This document shows positions 40,196 to 51,010 of a DNA stretch of 64,000 bases, one piece after another (the first letter of the stretch is position 1; each line of letters begins with the position of its first letter). The stretch comes from Microbacterium hatanonis (GTDB lineage Bacteria; Actinomycetota; Actinomycetes; Actinomycetales; Microbacteriaceae): NCBI RefSeq assembly GCF_008017415.1, contig NZ_VRSV01000002.1:434001-498000 (forward strand), written 5' to 3'. The notes under the pieces are model-generated. The model was not told the origin of the DNA and did not search any database. It saw only the letters and a program-made list of their open reading frames with translations. The position numbers were made by a program, and so were the translations under genes.

Positions 40196-43014
40196 GTGGC
40201 CGGCCGACTCCTCGACGCGCCCGTTCCGCGGGCGATCAGCGACGCGGTCGCCGAAGCGTCGCGCATCAAGACGAGGGCGATCGACCTCGCCGCGTACGCG
40301 AGCGATGCCTCGCACTACCTGATGACGCCGGAGGCGGTCATCGTCGCGGCGGATGCCGAGGAGGTCGCCCGGCTCCTGGCCGGCGCCACCGCGACGCGTT
40401 CGCGGGTGACCCTCCGATCGGGAGGTACGAGCCTCTCCGGCCAGGCGGCCGGAGACGGTCTGCTCGTCGACGTGCGCCAGCGATTCCGGGCGATCGAGGT
40501 CATCGACGCCGGCCGTCGAGTGAAGGTCCAGCCCGGCGCGACCGTGCGGCAGGTCAACACCCGCCTGGCCCCCTACGGCTACCGGCTGGGCCCCGACCCC
40601 GCCAGCGAGATCGCGTGCACCATCGGCGGCGTCGTCGCGAACAACTCCAGCGGCATGGCGTGCGGCACGGTGGAGAACACCTACGCGACCCTCGAGTCGA
40701 TGGTGTTCGTGCTGCCCTCCGGCACCATCATCGACACCTCGCGCGCCGACGCCGATGCTGCACTCGTCGCCGCGGAGCCTCGGCTCGTCGACCTCCTCGA
40801 GCGACTGCGCTGTCGGGTGCTCGACAACCCCGCCTCCGTCGATCTCATCCGCCGTCAGTTCGCGCTGAAGAACACGATGGGCTACGGGCTCAACTCCTTC
40901 CTCGACCACGAGACCCCCGCGCAGCTGCTCTCGCACCTCATCATCGGATCGGAGGGAACCCTGGCCTTCGTCGCCGAGGCCACGTTCCGCACCGTGCCCG
41001 TCTCGCCACTGATCTCCACCGCCCTCGCGGTCTTCCCGACCCTGAAGGACGCCACGTCCGCACTCCCCGAGCTGGTCGCGTCGGGTGCGGCCACGCTGGA
41101 GCTGCTGGATGCGGCTTCCCTGCGCGTCGGTCAGACCCTGCCCGGGGTTCCCGATGAGATCCTCGGCTTCGCGGTGACCGATCAGGCGGCACTGCTCGTC
41201 GAGTACCGCGGCTCCGATCCCGACGCTCTCGCGGCTCAGGCGGCCCGAGGCGGGAGCATCCTGGCCGGGGTCGATCTGCACGCCGAGGCGACGTTCACCC
41301 GCGACCCGACGGCGCGGGCGAAGGCGTGGGCGTTCCGCAAGGGGCTGTATGCGTCGGTGGCCGGCGCGCGCCCGAGCGGTACGACGGCGCTCCTGGAAGA
41401 TGTCGTCGTCCCCGTCGCCGCGCTCGCCGACACCTGCGAGTCGCTGCAGTCGCTGTTCGACGAGTACCGGTACGCCGAGAGCGTCATCTTCGGCCACGCC
41501 AAGGACGGCAACATCCATTTCATGCTCACCGACAGGTTCGAGGGCGACGCCGCCATCGGGCGGTACCTGGGCTTCACGGAGGACATGGTCGACCTCGTGC
41601 TCGCCGCGGGCGGCAACCTCAAAGCGGAGCACGGGACCGGTCGCGCGATGGCGCCCTACGTGCGGCGGCAGTACGGCGACGAGCTGTACGACGTGATGCG
41701 CCGCCTCAAGGACGCCTGCGATCCCGCGGGCATCATGAACCCGGGCGTGATCATCGACGACGACCCGAACGCCCATATCCGCAACATCAAGCTGGCTCCG
41801 ACGATCGATCCCGAAGCGGACCGGTGCGTGGAGTGCGGCTACTGCGAACCCGTCTGCCCGAGTCGCAACCTCACGCTCACTCCGCGCCAGCGCATCGTGG
41901 TGCGCCGTGCGGCCACGGCGGCGCGGCAGCGGGGGGATGCGGATCTCGCCGACGAGCTCGACGACGACTACGACTACGACGGTGTGCAGACCTGCGCGGT
42001 CGACGGGATGTGCCAGACGGCGTGCCCCGTGCTGATCAACACCGGTGCCCTGGTCAAGCGACTGCGCCGCGAGACCGCCAGCCCGGTGACGGCTCGCGCC
42101 TGGCAGGCTGCCTCTGCGGGCTGGGGCGCCACGACCCGGGTCGGTTCCCTGGCGCTGTCCGCGGCCAAGAAGATCCCGACCCCCGTCGTCGCGGCTGCGA
42201 CCACCGTGGGCCGCGCCTTGCTGGGGGAGGATACGGTGCCGGCCTACTCCGGCGAGCTGCCGGGTGGTGGTCCGTCCCGAGGGCGACTTCGAGGGAGCGT
42301 CGGCGCGAGTGAGGGCGAGCCCGTGGGCGTCTACGTGCCGGCGTGCGTGAACAGCATGTTCGGCCCGGCGGGCGACGGTCTGGGAGTCACGACGGCGTTC
42401 GTCCGGCTCCTCGAGAGGGCGGGGGTGAGACTCGTCGTGCCCGATGAGATCGAGTCGCTGTGCTGCGGGACGCCCTGGTCGTCGAAGGGGTACTCGGCAG
42501 GCGGTGATCTCAACGCCGGTCGCACCACCGCCGCGATCAGGAGGGCCTCCGAGAACGGGAGGCTTCCGGTCGTCGTCGACGCATCCAGCTGCACGGAGGG
42601 GTTCATCAACACGCTGCGCGGCGAGGACGTCACGGTGATGGACGCGGTGACGTTCGCCGCACGCGAGATCCTGCCGCGCCTCGCGACGACGCCCGTCTTC
42701 GACTCGCTCGTGCTGCACCCGACGTGCTCGTCCGTGCAGCTGGGGCTGGACGGCGACGTCCGTGTGCTGGCGGAGGCGGCGGCGGGGGAAGTGACGGTGC
42801 CGGACGCGTGGGGATGCTGCGCCTTCGCCGGCGACCGCGGCATGCTCCACCCCGAGCTGACCGCGTCGGCGACCGAGGGTGAGGCCGACGAGGTCAGGGC
42901 GATGCGGGCCGACGCGCACGCGTCGTGCAACCGCACGTGCGAGTTGGGGATGACGCGCGCGACGGGCGAGGATTACGAGCACATCCTGGAGCTGCTCGAG
43001 AAGGCGTCGCGACC

Positions 43015-43018
<4 letters not shown>
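40196..43018 (+). CDS. FAD/Fe-S D-lactate dehydrogenase (fused GlcD-GlcF-like)
   Basis: A 940-residue flavo-iron-sulfur protein. Order of domains: FAD-binding PCMH domain (about 45-180, motif RSGGTSLSGQA at 74-84), FAD-oxidase C-terminal domain (220-520, with FGHAKDGNIHF and EHGTGRAMAPY), two [4Fe-4S] motifs (CVECGYCEPVC near 543, CAVDGMCQTAC near 600), and CCG-type cysteine-rich segments (LCCGTPW, WGCCAFAGDRG, CNRTCELG). Such enzymes oxidise D-2-hydroxyacids and pass electrons to the membrane. MurQ releases D-lactate, so D-lactate is the obvious substrate here. The GTG start lies 5 nt after the ABC gene; its own stop overlaps nagA. Confidence 0.9.
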
Positions 43019-45355
<2,337 letters not shown>

Positions 45356-45374
45356 CATCGCATCCCATGCGTGG

Positions 45375-45440
45375 GAGGGTGCCCGATTCCGCCAATCGTG
45401 CCCGGAAGAACGCGCACCTCCGGCGGGAACGGGCACCTCC
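45375..45440. repeat. 66-nt palindromic repeat, copy 2
   Basis: Begins GAGGGTGCCC and ends GGGCACCTCC, with an inner pair TTCCGCC / GGCGGGAA that can also form a stem. It is the same length and orientation as copy 1 at 44170 and lies 20 nt after the aldo/keto reductase stop. Confidence 0.7.
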
Positions 45441-45464
45441 GTGCGCGCATCCGCGTAGTTGAGT

Positions 45465-45493
45465 TTGAGAACGATTATCAGTAGTCCTATAGT
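45465..45493 (+). promoter_or_regulatory. Zur box overlapping a leaderless znu promoter
   Basis: The palindrome TGAGAACGATTATCA (45466-45480) matches the actinobacterial Zur-box pattern TGAnAAnGATTnTCA. It overlaps the -35 TTGAGA (45465-45470), which is 17 nt from the -10 TATAGT (45488-45493). The GTG of znuA at 45500 falls where transcription should start, so the mRNA is probably leaderless and repressed by zinc-loaded Zur. Confidence 0.85.
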
Positions 45494-45499
45494 GGGCGG

Positions 45500-46516
45500 G
45501 TGACCCGGAACCGACTCCTCCTCCCCGCAGCCCTCGTCGCCGCATCCGCTCTCGCCCTGGCCGGTTGCGCCGGAACATCGGACTCCGCGGGCTCGGCCGC
45601 GACCGACGACGACGGCCGCGTGCAGATCGTCGCCTCGACCAACGTGTACGGGCAGATCGCCGAGGCGATCGGCGGCGACCTCGTCGACGTCACCTCGATC
45701 ATCGCGTCGGCCTCGCAGGACCCGCATTCCTACGAGCCGAGCGCGCAGGATCAGCTCATCGTCAGTCGCGCCGACCTGCTGATCGAGAACGGCGGCGGCT
45801 ACGACGCCTTCGTCGACGCGCTGATCGAGTCGTCGGGCGTCGACGCCCCGGTGATCACGGCGGTGGAGTACTCGCATGACTGGCCCGAGAACGCTGGCCA
45901 CGACGCCGAGAGCACCGAGACCCCCGACGCAGAGTCTGACGACCACGCCGACGACGACGGCCATGACCACGCCGATCACGACCACGTCGAGGGCTTCAAC
46001 GAGCACGTTTGGTACGACCCGCACACCATCGAGCACGTCGCCGAGGCGATCGCCGACGAGCTGACGACCCTGCTCCCCGACGACGCCGACGCGATCTCGA
46101 CCAACCTCACCGCCTTCACCGACGGCGTGGCCGGCATCGAAGACGCCCTGGCCGAGGTCGAAGCATCCGACGCGGGCGCCGGGGTGTTCGTGACCGAACC
46201 GGTCCCCGGCTACCTCGTCGCCGCCGCGGGCTTGACCGTCGTCACGCCCGAGGCCTTCAGCGAAGCCGTCGAGGAAGGCCAGGACGTTCCCCCGGCCACG
46301 CTCCTCGAGGCGCTCGACCTGGTCGCGTCGGGCGACGTGCGCGTCGTCATCACCAACGCTCAGACCGGCGGGGCCGAGACGACCCAGGTCGTCGACGACG
46401 CGGACAGCCGCGGCATCCCGGTGATCCAGTTCGCGGAGACGCTCCCCGAGGGACAGACTTACATCTCGTGGATGGACGAGAACGTCGCGGCTCTGGCCGA
46501 CGCCCTGGCGAGGTGA
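45500..46516 (+). CDS. znuA: Zinc ABC transporter substrate-binding lipoprotein
   Basis: A 338-residue cluster A-I binding protein. The GTG start at 45500 gives a signal peptide with lipobox LALAGC (Cys near residue 24). Metal-binding regions include DPHSYEPSAQD, the acidic His-rich loop near residues 138-168 (HADDDGHDHADHDH), NEHVWYDPHT, and a C-terminal FAETLP segment. The His-rich loop is typical of zinc rather than manganese receptors. A Zur box lies just upstream and the ATPase, permease and Zur regulator follow, so the substrate assignment to zinc is firm. Its stop overlaps the ATPase start. Confidence 0.94.
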   Translation: MTRNRLLLPAALVAASALALAGCAGTSDSAGSAATDDDGRVQIVASTNVYGQIAEAIGGDLVDVTSIIASASQDPHSYEPSAQDQLIVSRADLLIENGGGYDAFVDALIESSGVDAPVITAVEYSHDWPENAGHDAESTETPDAESDDHADDDGHDHADHDHVEGFNEHVWYDPHTIEHVAEAIADELTTLLPDDADAISTNLTAFTDGVAGIEDALAEVEASDAGAGVFVTEPVPGYLVAAAGLTVVTPEAFSEAVEEGQDVPPATLLEALDLVASGDVRVVITNAQTGGAETTQVVDDADSRGIPVIQFAETLPEGQTYISWMDENVAALADALAR

Positions 46517-47328
46517 CGTCCGACTCGCCTCTGCAGATCAGCGGCGCAGCTCTGCGCCGCGGGGATCGTGAATTGTGGAGCGGCCTCGACCTCGACGTCG
46601 CCCCCGGTGAGTTCATCGCCGTCCTCGGCCCGAGCGGGTCGGGAAAGACGACGCTGCTCCGCGCGATCCTCGGTCTCGAGCGCCTCAGTTCGGGCAGCAT
46701 CCGGGCCCTCGGCAGCGAGGTGCGCCGGGCGGGCAACCGCCGCATCGGCTACGTGCCCCAGCAGCGTCCGCTCCCGCCCGAGACCTCATTGCGCGGGCGC
46801 GATCTCGTCGGCCTCGGCGTCGACGGGCATCGCTTCGGTCTGCCGTTCCCTCGGCGCGGCGACCGGGAACGCGTGCGCGAGCTCGTCCGCGCGGTCGGAG
46901 CCGAGGGCTTCGCCGACCGCCCGGTGGGCGAGCTATCGGGCGGAGAGCAGCAGCGTCTGCGCGTCGGGCAGGCGCTCGCCGACGACCCGGGGCTCCTGCT
47001 CTGCGATGAGCCGCTGACGAGTCTCGACCTCGCCAACCAGCAGGCGGTCGTGCGTCTCATCGACCATCATCGGGCGCGCTCGGGCGCGGCCGTGGTCTTC
47101 GTCACGCACGACATCAACCCGGTTCTCGAGCACGTCGATCGCATCCTCTACATCGCCCACGGCCGGTTCATGCTCGGCGCCCCCGACGAGGTGCTGAACT
47201 CGGCGGTGCTCAGCGACCTCTACGACGCGCCGGTCTACGTGCTGCGGGCGGGCGGGCGGCTCGTCGTGGTCGGCGCGCCCGACGCCGACGACGCCCATCA
47301 CCATCACCACGACGAGGAGCCCGAATGA
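46513..47328 (+). CDS. znuC: Zinc ABC transporter ATP-binding protein with His tail
   Basis: A 271-residue ATPase starting at the GTG at 46513, which overlaps the znuA stop. Walker A is GPSGSGKTT (near 42-50), the Q-loop is VPQQRPLPPE, the signature is LSGGEQQR, Walker B is LLLCDEPLTSLD, and the switch His lies in THDINPV. The C-terminus ends in an unusual acidic His cluster (DADDAHHHHHDEEPE) that could bind zinc on the cytoplasmic side, perhaps a sensor or buffer (inference). It is coupled to the permease by a four-base overlap. Confidence 0.94.
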   Translation: MTSDSPLQISGAALRRGDRELWSGLDLDVAPGEFIAVLGPSGSGKTTLLRAILGLERLSSGSIRALGSEVRRAGNRRIGYVPQQRPLPPETSLRGRDLVGLGVDGHRFGLPFPRRGDRERVRELVRAVGAEGFADRPVGELSGGEQQRLRVGQALADDPGLLLCDEPLTSLDLANQQAVVRLIDHHRARSGAAVVFVTHDINPVLEHVDRILYIAHGRFMLGAPDEVLNSAVLSDLYDAPVYVLRAGGRLVVVGAPDADDAHHHHHDEEPE

Positions 47329-48185
47329 ACTGGGCCGACGTGGGAACAGCGCTCTTCGGCGGCGTCGCCGATTACGGCGAGATCCTCGCCCTGGTGTGGA
47401 ACTCCGTCATCGCCGGTGCGGTGCTGGGGCTCGTCGGCGGGCTCATCGGCGTCTTCGTGATGCAGCGCGACATGGCCTTCGCCGTGCACGGCATCAGCGA
47501 ATTGTCGTTCGCGGGCGCCGCGGCGGCGCTCCTCATCGGGGTCGACGTCGTGACGGGTTCGATCGTGGGCTCTCTGATCGCGGCCGGACTCATAGGGGTG
47601 CTCGGAGCGCGCGCGAGGGACCGCAATTCGATCATCGGCGTGCTCATGCCGTTCGGCCTCGGACTCGGCATCCTCTTCCTCTCGCTGTACAACGGGCGAA
47701 GCGCCAACCGGTTCAGCCTGCTCACCGGGCAGATCGTGTCGGTGCAGACGGGGCAGCTCGGGTGGCTCATCGCGCTCAGCGCCGTCGCTCTGCTCGCGCT
47801 GCTGCTCATCTGGCGGCCGCTGCGCTTCGACTCCCTCGACCCGCAGTCGGCGGCGGCGCGGGGCGTACCGACCACCGCCGTCTCGCTCGTCTTCATGCTG
47901 TTGCTCGGCCTCGTGGTCGCCGTCGCGGTGCACATCATCGGCGCCCTGCTCGTGATGGCGCTGCTGGTCACCCCCGCCGCCGCGGCGATGCGCGTCGCCT
48001 CCGGTCCGGTGGCCGTGCCGGTGCTCGCCGCCGCGTTCGGATTCATCTCGGCGGTCGGCGGCATCCTGCTCGCCGTGGCCGGCACTCTGCCGGTGAGCCC
48101 GTACATCACCACCATCTCGTTCGTCATCTACCTCGTGTGCCGCATCGTCGGCGCGCGCCGCGGTCGGGTGACCCGCACCGCATGA
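47325..48185 (+). CDS. znuB: Zinc ABC transporter permease
   Basis: A 286-residue ABC-3 family permease with about eight hydrophobic segments. LVGGLIGVFVMQRDMAFAVHGISELSFAGAA holds the conserved cytoplasmic loop that contacts the ATPase, and LLVMALLVTPAAAA is the second family signature. With ZnuA and ZnuC it completes a high-affinity zinc importer. The ATG overlaps the znuC stop and its stop overlaps the DUF2087 gene start, so all four are coupled and under the Zur-box promoter at 45465. Confidence 0.94.
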   Translation: MNWADVGTALFGGVADYGEILALVWNSVIAGAVLGLVGGLIGVFVMQRDMAFAVHGISELSFAGAAAALLIGVDVVTGSIVGSLIAAGLIGVLGARARDRNSIIGVLMPFGLGLGILFLSLYNGRSANRFSLLTGQIVSVQTGQLGWLIALSAVALLALLLIWRPLRFDSLDPQSAAARGVPTTAVSLVFMLLLGLVVAVAVHIIGALLVMALLVTPAAAAMRVASGPVAVPVLAAAFGFISAVGGILLAVAGTLPVSPYITTISFVIYLVCRIVGARRGRVTRTA

Positions 48186-48802
48186 CGACGGCAGACCAGA
48201 ACGCCTGGCGGCCGGCGATCGCGGCGCTGGCCAACGACACGACCCGCGAGGTCTACGCCCGCATCGTGCTGGGCGCCTCGCGCGGCGACGCCGTCGCCGG
48301 CGTCCCCGTCCCGCGGGCCGATGCGGCGATCGCCGCGCTGGTCGGGTCGGGCCTCGTCGCCGAGCGAGACGGAGCGTTGGTCGCCGACGCGACCGGACCG
48401 AAGCGGATGCTGGCGACCGCCGCTGGGCGACCGACCGGCATCGATCGGTTCCTGCGGCCCGACGGGCGCGTCGACCGCTACCCGTCGAAGGCGAGCGAGC
48501 GGGCGGAGCTGCTCGCGCACGTGGCGGAGAGGGTCCTCCGTCCGGGCGAGGTCGTGACCGAGCGCGAGCTCACCGGGCGTCTCGAGCGTTTCGCCGACGA
48601 CGTCGCCCTCCTCCGTCGCCATCTCGTCGACCACGGCGTGGTCGAGCGCACCCCCTCGGGCTCGGAGTACGCCCTGGCCCCCAGCATCCGTGAGACACCG
48701 GTTGCGGCCGAGACGCCCCGCCAGGCCGTGGGTCTCGGCTCGGAAGCGACGTCTGGGCCGGGGGACGCGGCGTCCGGGTCGACGTCCAGCGAGCGCCGGT
48801 AG
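48182..48802 (+). CDS. DUF2087-domain protein in the zinc operon
   Basis: A 206-residue protein. The N-terminal 60 residues (RPAIAALANDTTREVYARIVL) resemble an ArsR-like winged helix, and residues 82-165 form a DUF2087 domain with DRFLRPDGRVDRYPSK and an ERELTGRLERFADDVALLRRHLVDHGVV segment. DUF2087 occurs on DNA-binding proteins, so a regulatory role is possible, although nothing is proven. The last 30 residues are low-complexity. It is translationally coupled to znuB and followed by zur, an arrangement that hints at a function in metal homeostasis. Confidence 0.8.
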   Translation: MTTADQNAWRPAIAALANDTTREVYARIVLGASRGDAVAGVPVPRADAAIAALVGSGLVAERDGALVADATGPKRMLATAAGRPTGIDRFLRPDGRVDRYPSKASERAELLAHVAERVLRPGEVVTERELTGRLERFADDVALLRRHLVDHGVVERTPSGSEYALAPSIRETPVAAETPRQAVGLGSEATSGPGDAASGSTSSERR

Positions 48803-48812
48803 AATCCCGGCC

Positions 48813-49226
48813 ATGACCCAGCGCAACACCTGGCAGCGCGAACGCGTGCGTGAAGCGCTCGCCGACGCCCGCGGGTTCGTCAGCGCTCAGTCGCTGCACG
48901 CCACCCTCCGCGACGACAACACCGGCATCGGTCTCGCGACCGTCTATCGCGCCCTCGCCGGGCTCGCCGCCCAGGGCAACGCCGATTCGCTGCAGAGCCC
49001 CGAGGGGGAGAACCTCTTCCGCGCCTGCGCGACCCCCGGCCACCACCACCACCTGATCTGCCGCTCGTGCGGTCTGGCCGTCGAGATTGAGGCCGACGAC
49101 GTCGAGGAGTGGGCGCAGCGCACCGCAGCGACGCACGGCTTCACCCAGGCGGAGCACATCGTCGACATCTTCGGCCTCTGCGCTTCGTGCGCCGAGGCCC
49201 GCGCGAGCGAGCGTGCGGGGCAGTAG
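48813..49226 (+). CDS. zur: Fur-family zinc uptake regulator
   Basis: A 137-residue Fur-family repressor. A winged helix (REALADARGFVSAQSLH, GIGLATVYRAL) is followed by the metal-binding dimerisation domain with HHHHLICRSCG and a second CASC pair, the structural zinc site. The ATG at 48813 is preceded by TAGAAT (48800-48805), a -10 hexamer 7 nt from the start, so a separate leaderless promoter is likely. The znu operon upstream with its Zur box makes zinc the co-repressor. Its 3' end overlaps the next permease gene by 14 bases. Confidence 0.93.
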   Translation: MTQRNTWQRERVREALADARGFVSAQSLHATLRDDNTGIGLATVYRALAGLAAQGNADSLQSPEGENLFRACATPGHHHHLICRSCGLAVEIEADDVEEWAQRTAATHGFTQAEHIVDIFGLCASCAEARASERAGQ

Positions 49227-50232
49227 CGCGACCGCGACACGGCCGGCCTCGCGATCCCGCGTGGCGGTGCCGCTCGCGCTCGGCGTGGCCGCGATCGCCG
49301 CCCTGTTCGCGATCGACGCCTTCGCCCCGCAGCTGTTCAGCGCCTCGTTGCCGACCAGGGCGCAGGACGCGGTCACGCTCTCGCTCAGCGTGCTCATCGA
49401 GTCGCTGCCGTTCGTCGTGCTCGGCGTGGTGCTCTCGATCGTCGTGCAGGTGTGGGTTCCGCCAGGTGCGATCGAGCGCTGGATGCCACGCCGGGCGTGG
49501 GCGCGTCGCGCGGTGCTCTCGCTCCTGGGCATGTTCATCCCGGTCTGCGAGTGCGGCAACGTGCCCTTCGCGCGCGGCCTGCTGATGCGCGGCTTCACCG
49601 TGTCCGAGACGCTGACCTTCCTGGTCGCCGCGCCGATCGTGAACCCGATCGTCATCATCACCACGCACGCCGCGTTCGGCTTCGACGACAACATCCTCAT
49701 CGCCCGCCTGATCGGCGGCTACCTCGTCGCGAACCTCATCGGCTGGTTGTACAGCCGCCATCCGTCGCCGGATGCGCTGCTGACCGCCCGGTTCCGCGAG
49801 ACGTGCGAGCTCGTCACGACCGAGTCGGGCGGGAAGGGCCGCCGCTCGCTCGCCCAGTTCGTGGTCGAGCTGCGCTCGGTGATGCCGGCGCTCGTGATCG
49901 GTTCGGCGCTCGCCGGAGCCGTGCAGATCCTGGTGCCGCGCGACACGCTCGTCGCGATCGGCTCCGACCCGGCACTGTCGATCGTCGCGATGATCGTGCT
50001 GGCGCTCGTCGTCTCGATCTGCTCGAACGTCGACGCGTTCTTCGCACTGTCGTTCGCCGCGGCCTTCACGCCCGGCTCGCTCGTGGCCTTCCTCGTGGTC
50101 GGTCCGATCGTCGACCTCAAGATGCTGGCGCTCCTGCGCACCACCTTCTCGACCCGCGTGCTCGTGGGGATGACGGTCACCGTGGTGCTCTTCGCCTTCG
50201 CCCTCGGAACGGTGGTGAACCTCGGTGCGTAA
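49213..50232 (+). CDS. Permease of the UPF0718 (DUF318, YraQ) family
   Basis: A 339-residue polytopic membrane protein. The GTG at 49213 lies inside the 3' end of zur. The family core includes FIPVCECGNVPFARGLL and VAAPIVNPIVIITTHAAFG, two hairpin-like re-entrant segments with a CECG motif, and SICSNVDAFFALSF in the second half. Its transport substrate is not established. The following gene encodes the TIGR03943 protein that habitually accompanies this family, and both follow zur directly, which suggests movement or delivery of a metal, possibly zinc (inference). Confidence 0.88.
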   Translation: MRGSSATATRPASRSRVAVPLALGVAAIAALFAIDAFAPQLFSASLPTRAQDAVTLSLSVLIESLPFVVLGVVLSIVVQVWVPPGAIERWMPRRAWARRAVLSLLGMFIPVCECGNVPFARGLLMRGFTVSETLTFLVAAPIVNPIVIITTHAAFGFDDNILIARLIGGYLVANLIGWLYSRHPSPDALLTARFRETCELVTTESGGKGRRSLAQFVVELRSVMPALVIGSALAGAVQILVPRDTLVAIGSDPALSIVAMIVLALVVSICSNVDAFFALSFAAAFTPGSLVAFLVVGPIVDLKMLALLRTTFSTRVLVGMTVTVVLFAFALGTVVNLGA

Positions 50233-51010
50233 CGCGGGATTCGTCGGCACGCGCTGGCTCGGAGTGGGCCTCGCCTCCTGCCTGGCCGTGGTGACCATCG
50301 CGCTCTGGCTCACCGGGCGCCTGGCGCTGTACATCAACCCCGACTCGGCCTGGTTCGCCGTCGGCATGGCGGTGCTCCTCCTTGTCGGGGCCGTCGCGAG
50401 CTTCGCGCTCCCGCTCGGCGCCGAGGAGGACCACGGTCACGACCACGGTGACGCCGACGGTCATGAGCACGCGGACGACGATGTCCCGCATCCGCACCCC
50501 TCCGCGCGCCCGGTCGGCGCCGTCGCACTCACCGGCGGCCTCGTCGCCTCGGGTGTCGTGGTGACGATGCTCGTCGCGCCGCCCGCCTCGCTGTCCGCCG
50601 AGCTCGCGATGTCACGAGACGTCGGGGCGCCCCCGCTGTTCGCCGGGGCCGACGTCATCACACTGGCCTCGTCGGGCGATACCGCCGAGTTCGGGGTCGG
50701 GGAGTGGGCCAGCGTGTTCGCGACCGCGACGAACCCCGACACGTTCGACGGCGACGCGATCGCGCTCACCGGCTTCGTCACGCCGAGCGACACCGGCTCC
50801 GGGTTCGACCTGACCCGCCTCGTCATCACGCACTGCGTGATCGACGCGCAGCCGGCGACGCTGCCCATTGCCTCGACCGCGGCGGTGCCCGAGACGGGTC
50901 AGTGGGTGACGGTCACCGGCACGGTGCGCTCCACTAGCAGCGGAGCGCTCGAGATCACTCCCGACGAGGTCGTGGCGATCGACGAGCCGCAGGACCCGTA
51001 TGAGTACTGA
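50225..51010 (+). CDS. TIGR03943-family partner protein with His-rich loop
   Basis: A 261-residue protein with two N-terminal membrane helices (about 10-30 and 42-62), a His/Asp-rich loop (DHGHDHGDADGHEHADDD near 70-87), a third hydrophobic segment, then an extracytoplasmic domain with ALTGFVTPSD and RLVITHCVIDAQP. TIGR03943 proteins are known as companions of UPF0718 permeases; the pair is thought to act together, but its substrate is unknown. The His-rich loop between helices could bind zinc. The GTG start overlaps the permease stop by eight bases, confirming the partnership. Confidence 0.86.
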   Translation: MRNAGFVGTRWLGVGLASCLAVVTIALWLTGRLALYINPDSAWFAVGMAVLLLVGAVASFALPLGAEEDHGHDHGDADGHEHADDDVPHPHPSARPVGAVALTGGLVASGVVVTMLVAPPASLSAELAMSRDVGAPPLFAGADVITLASSGDTAEFGVGEWASVFATATNPDTFDGDAIALTGFVTPSDTGSGFDLTRLVITHCVIDAQPATLPIASTAAVPETGQWVTVTGTVRSTSSGALEITPDEVVAIDEPQDPYEY

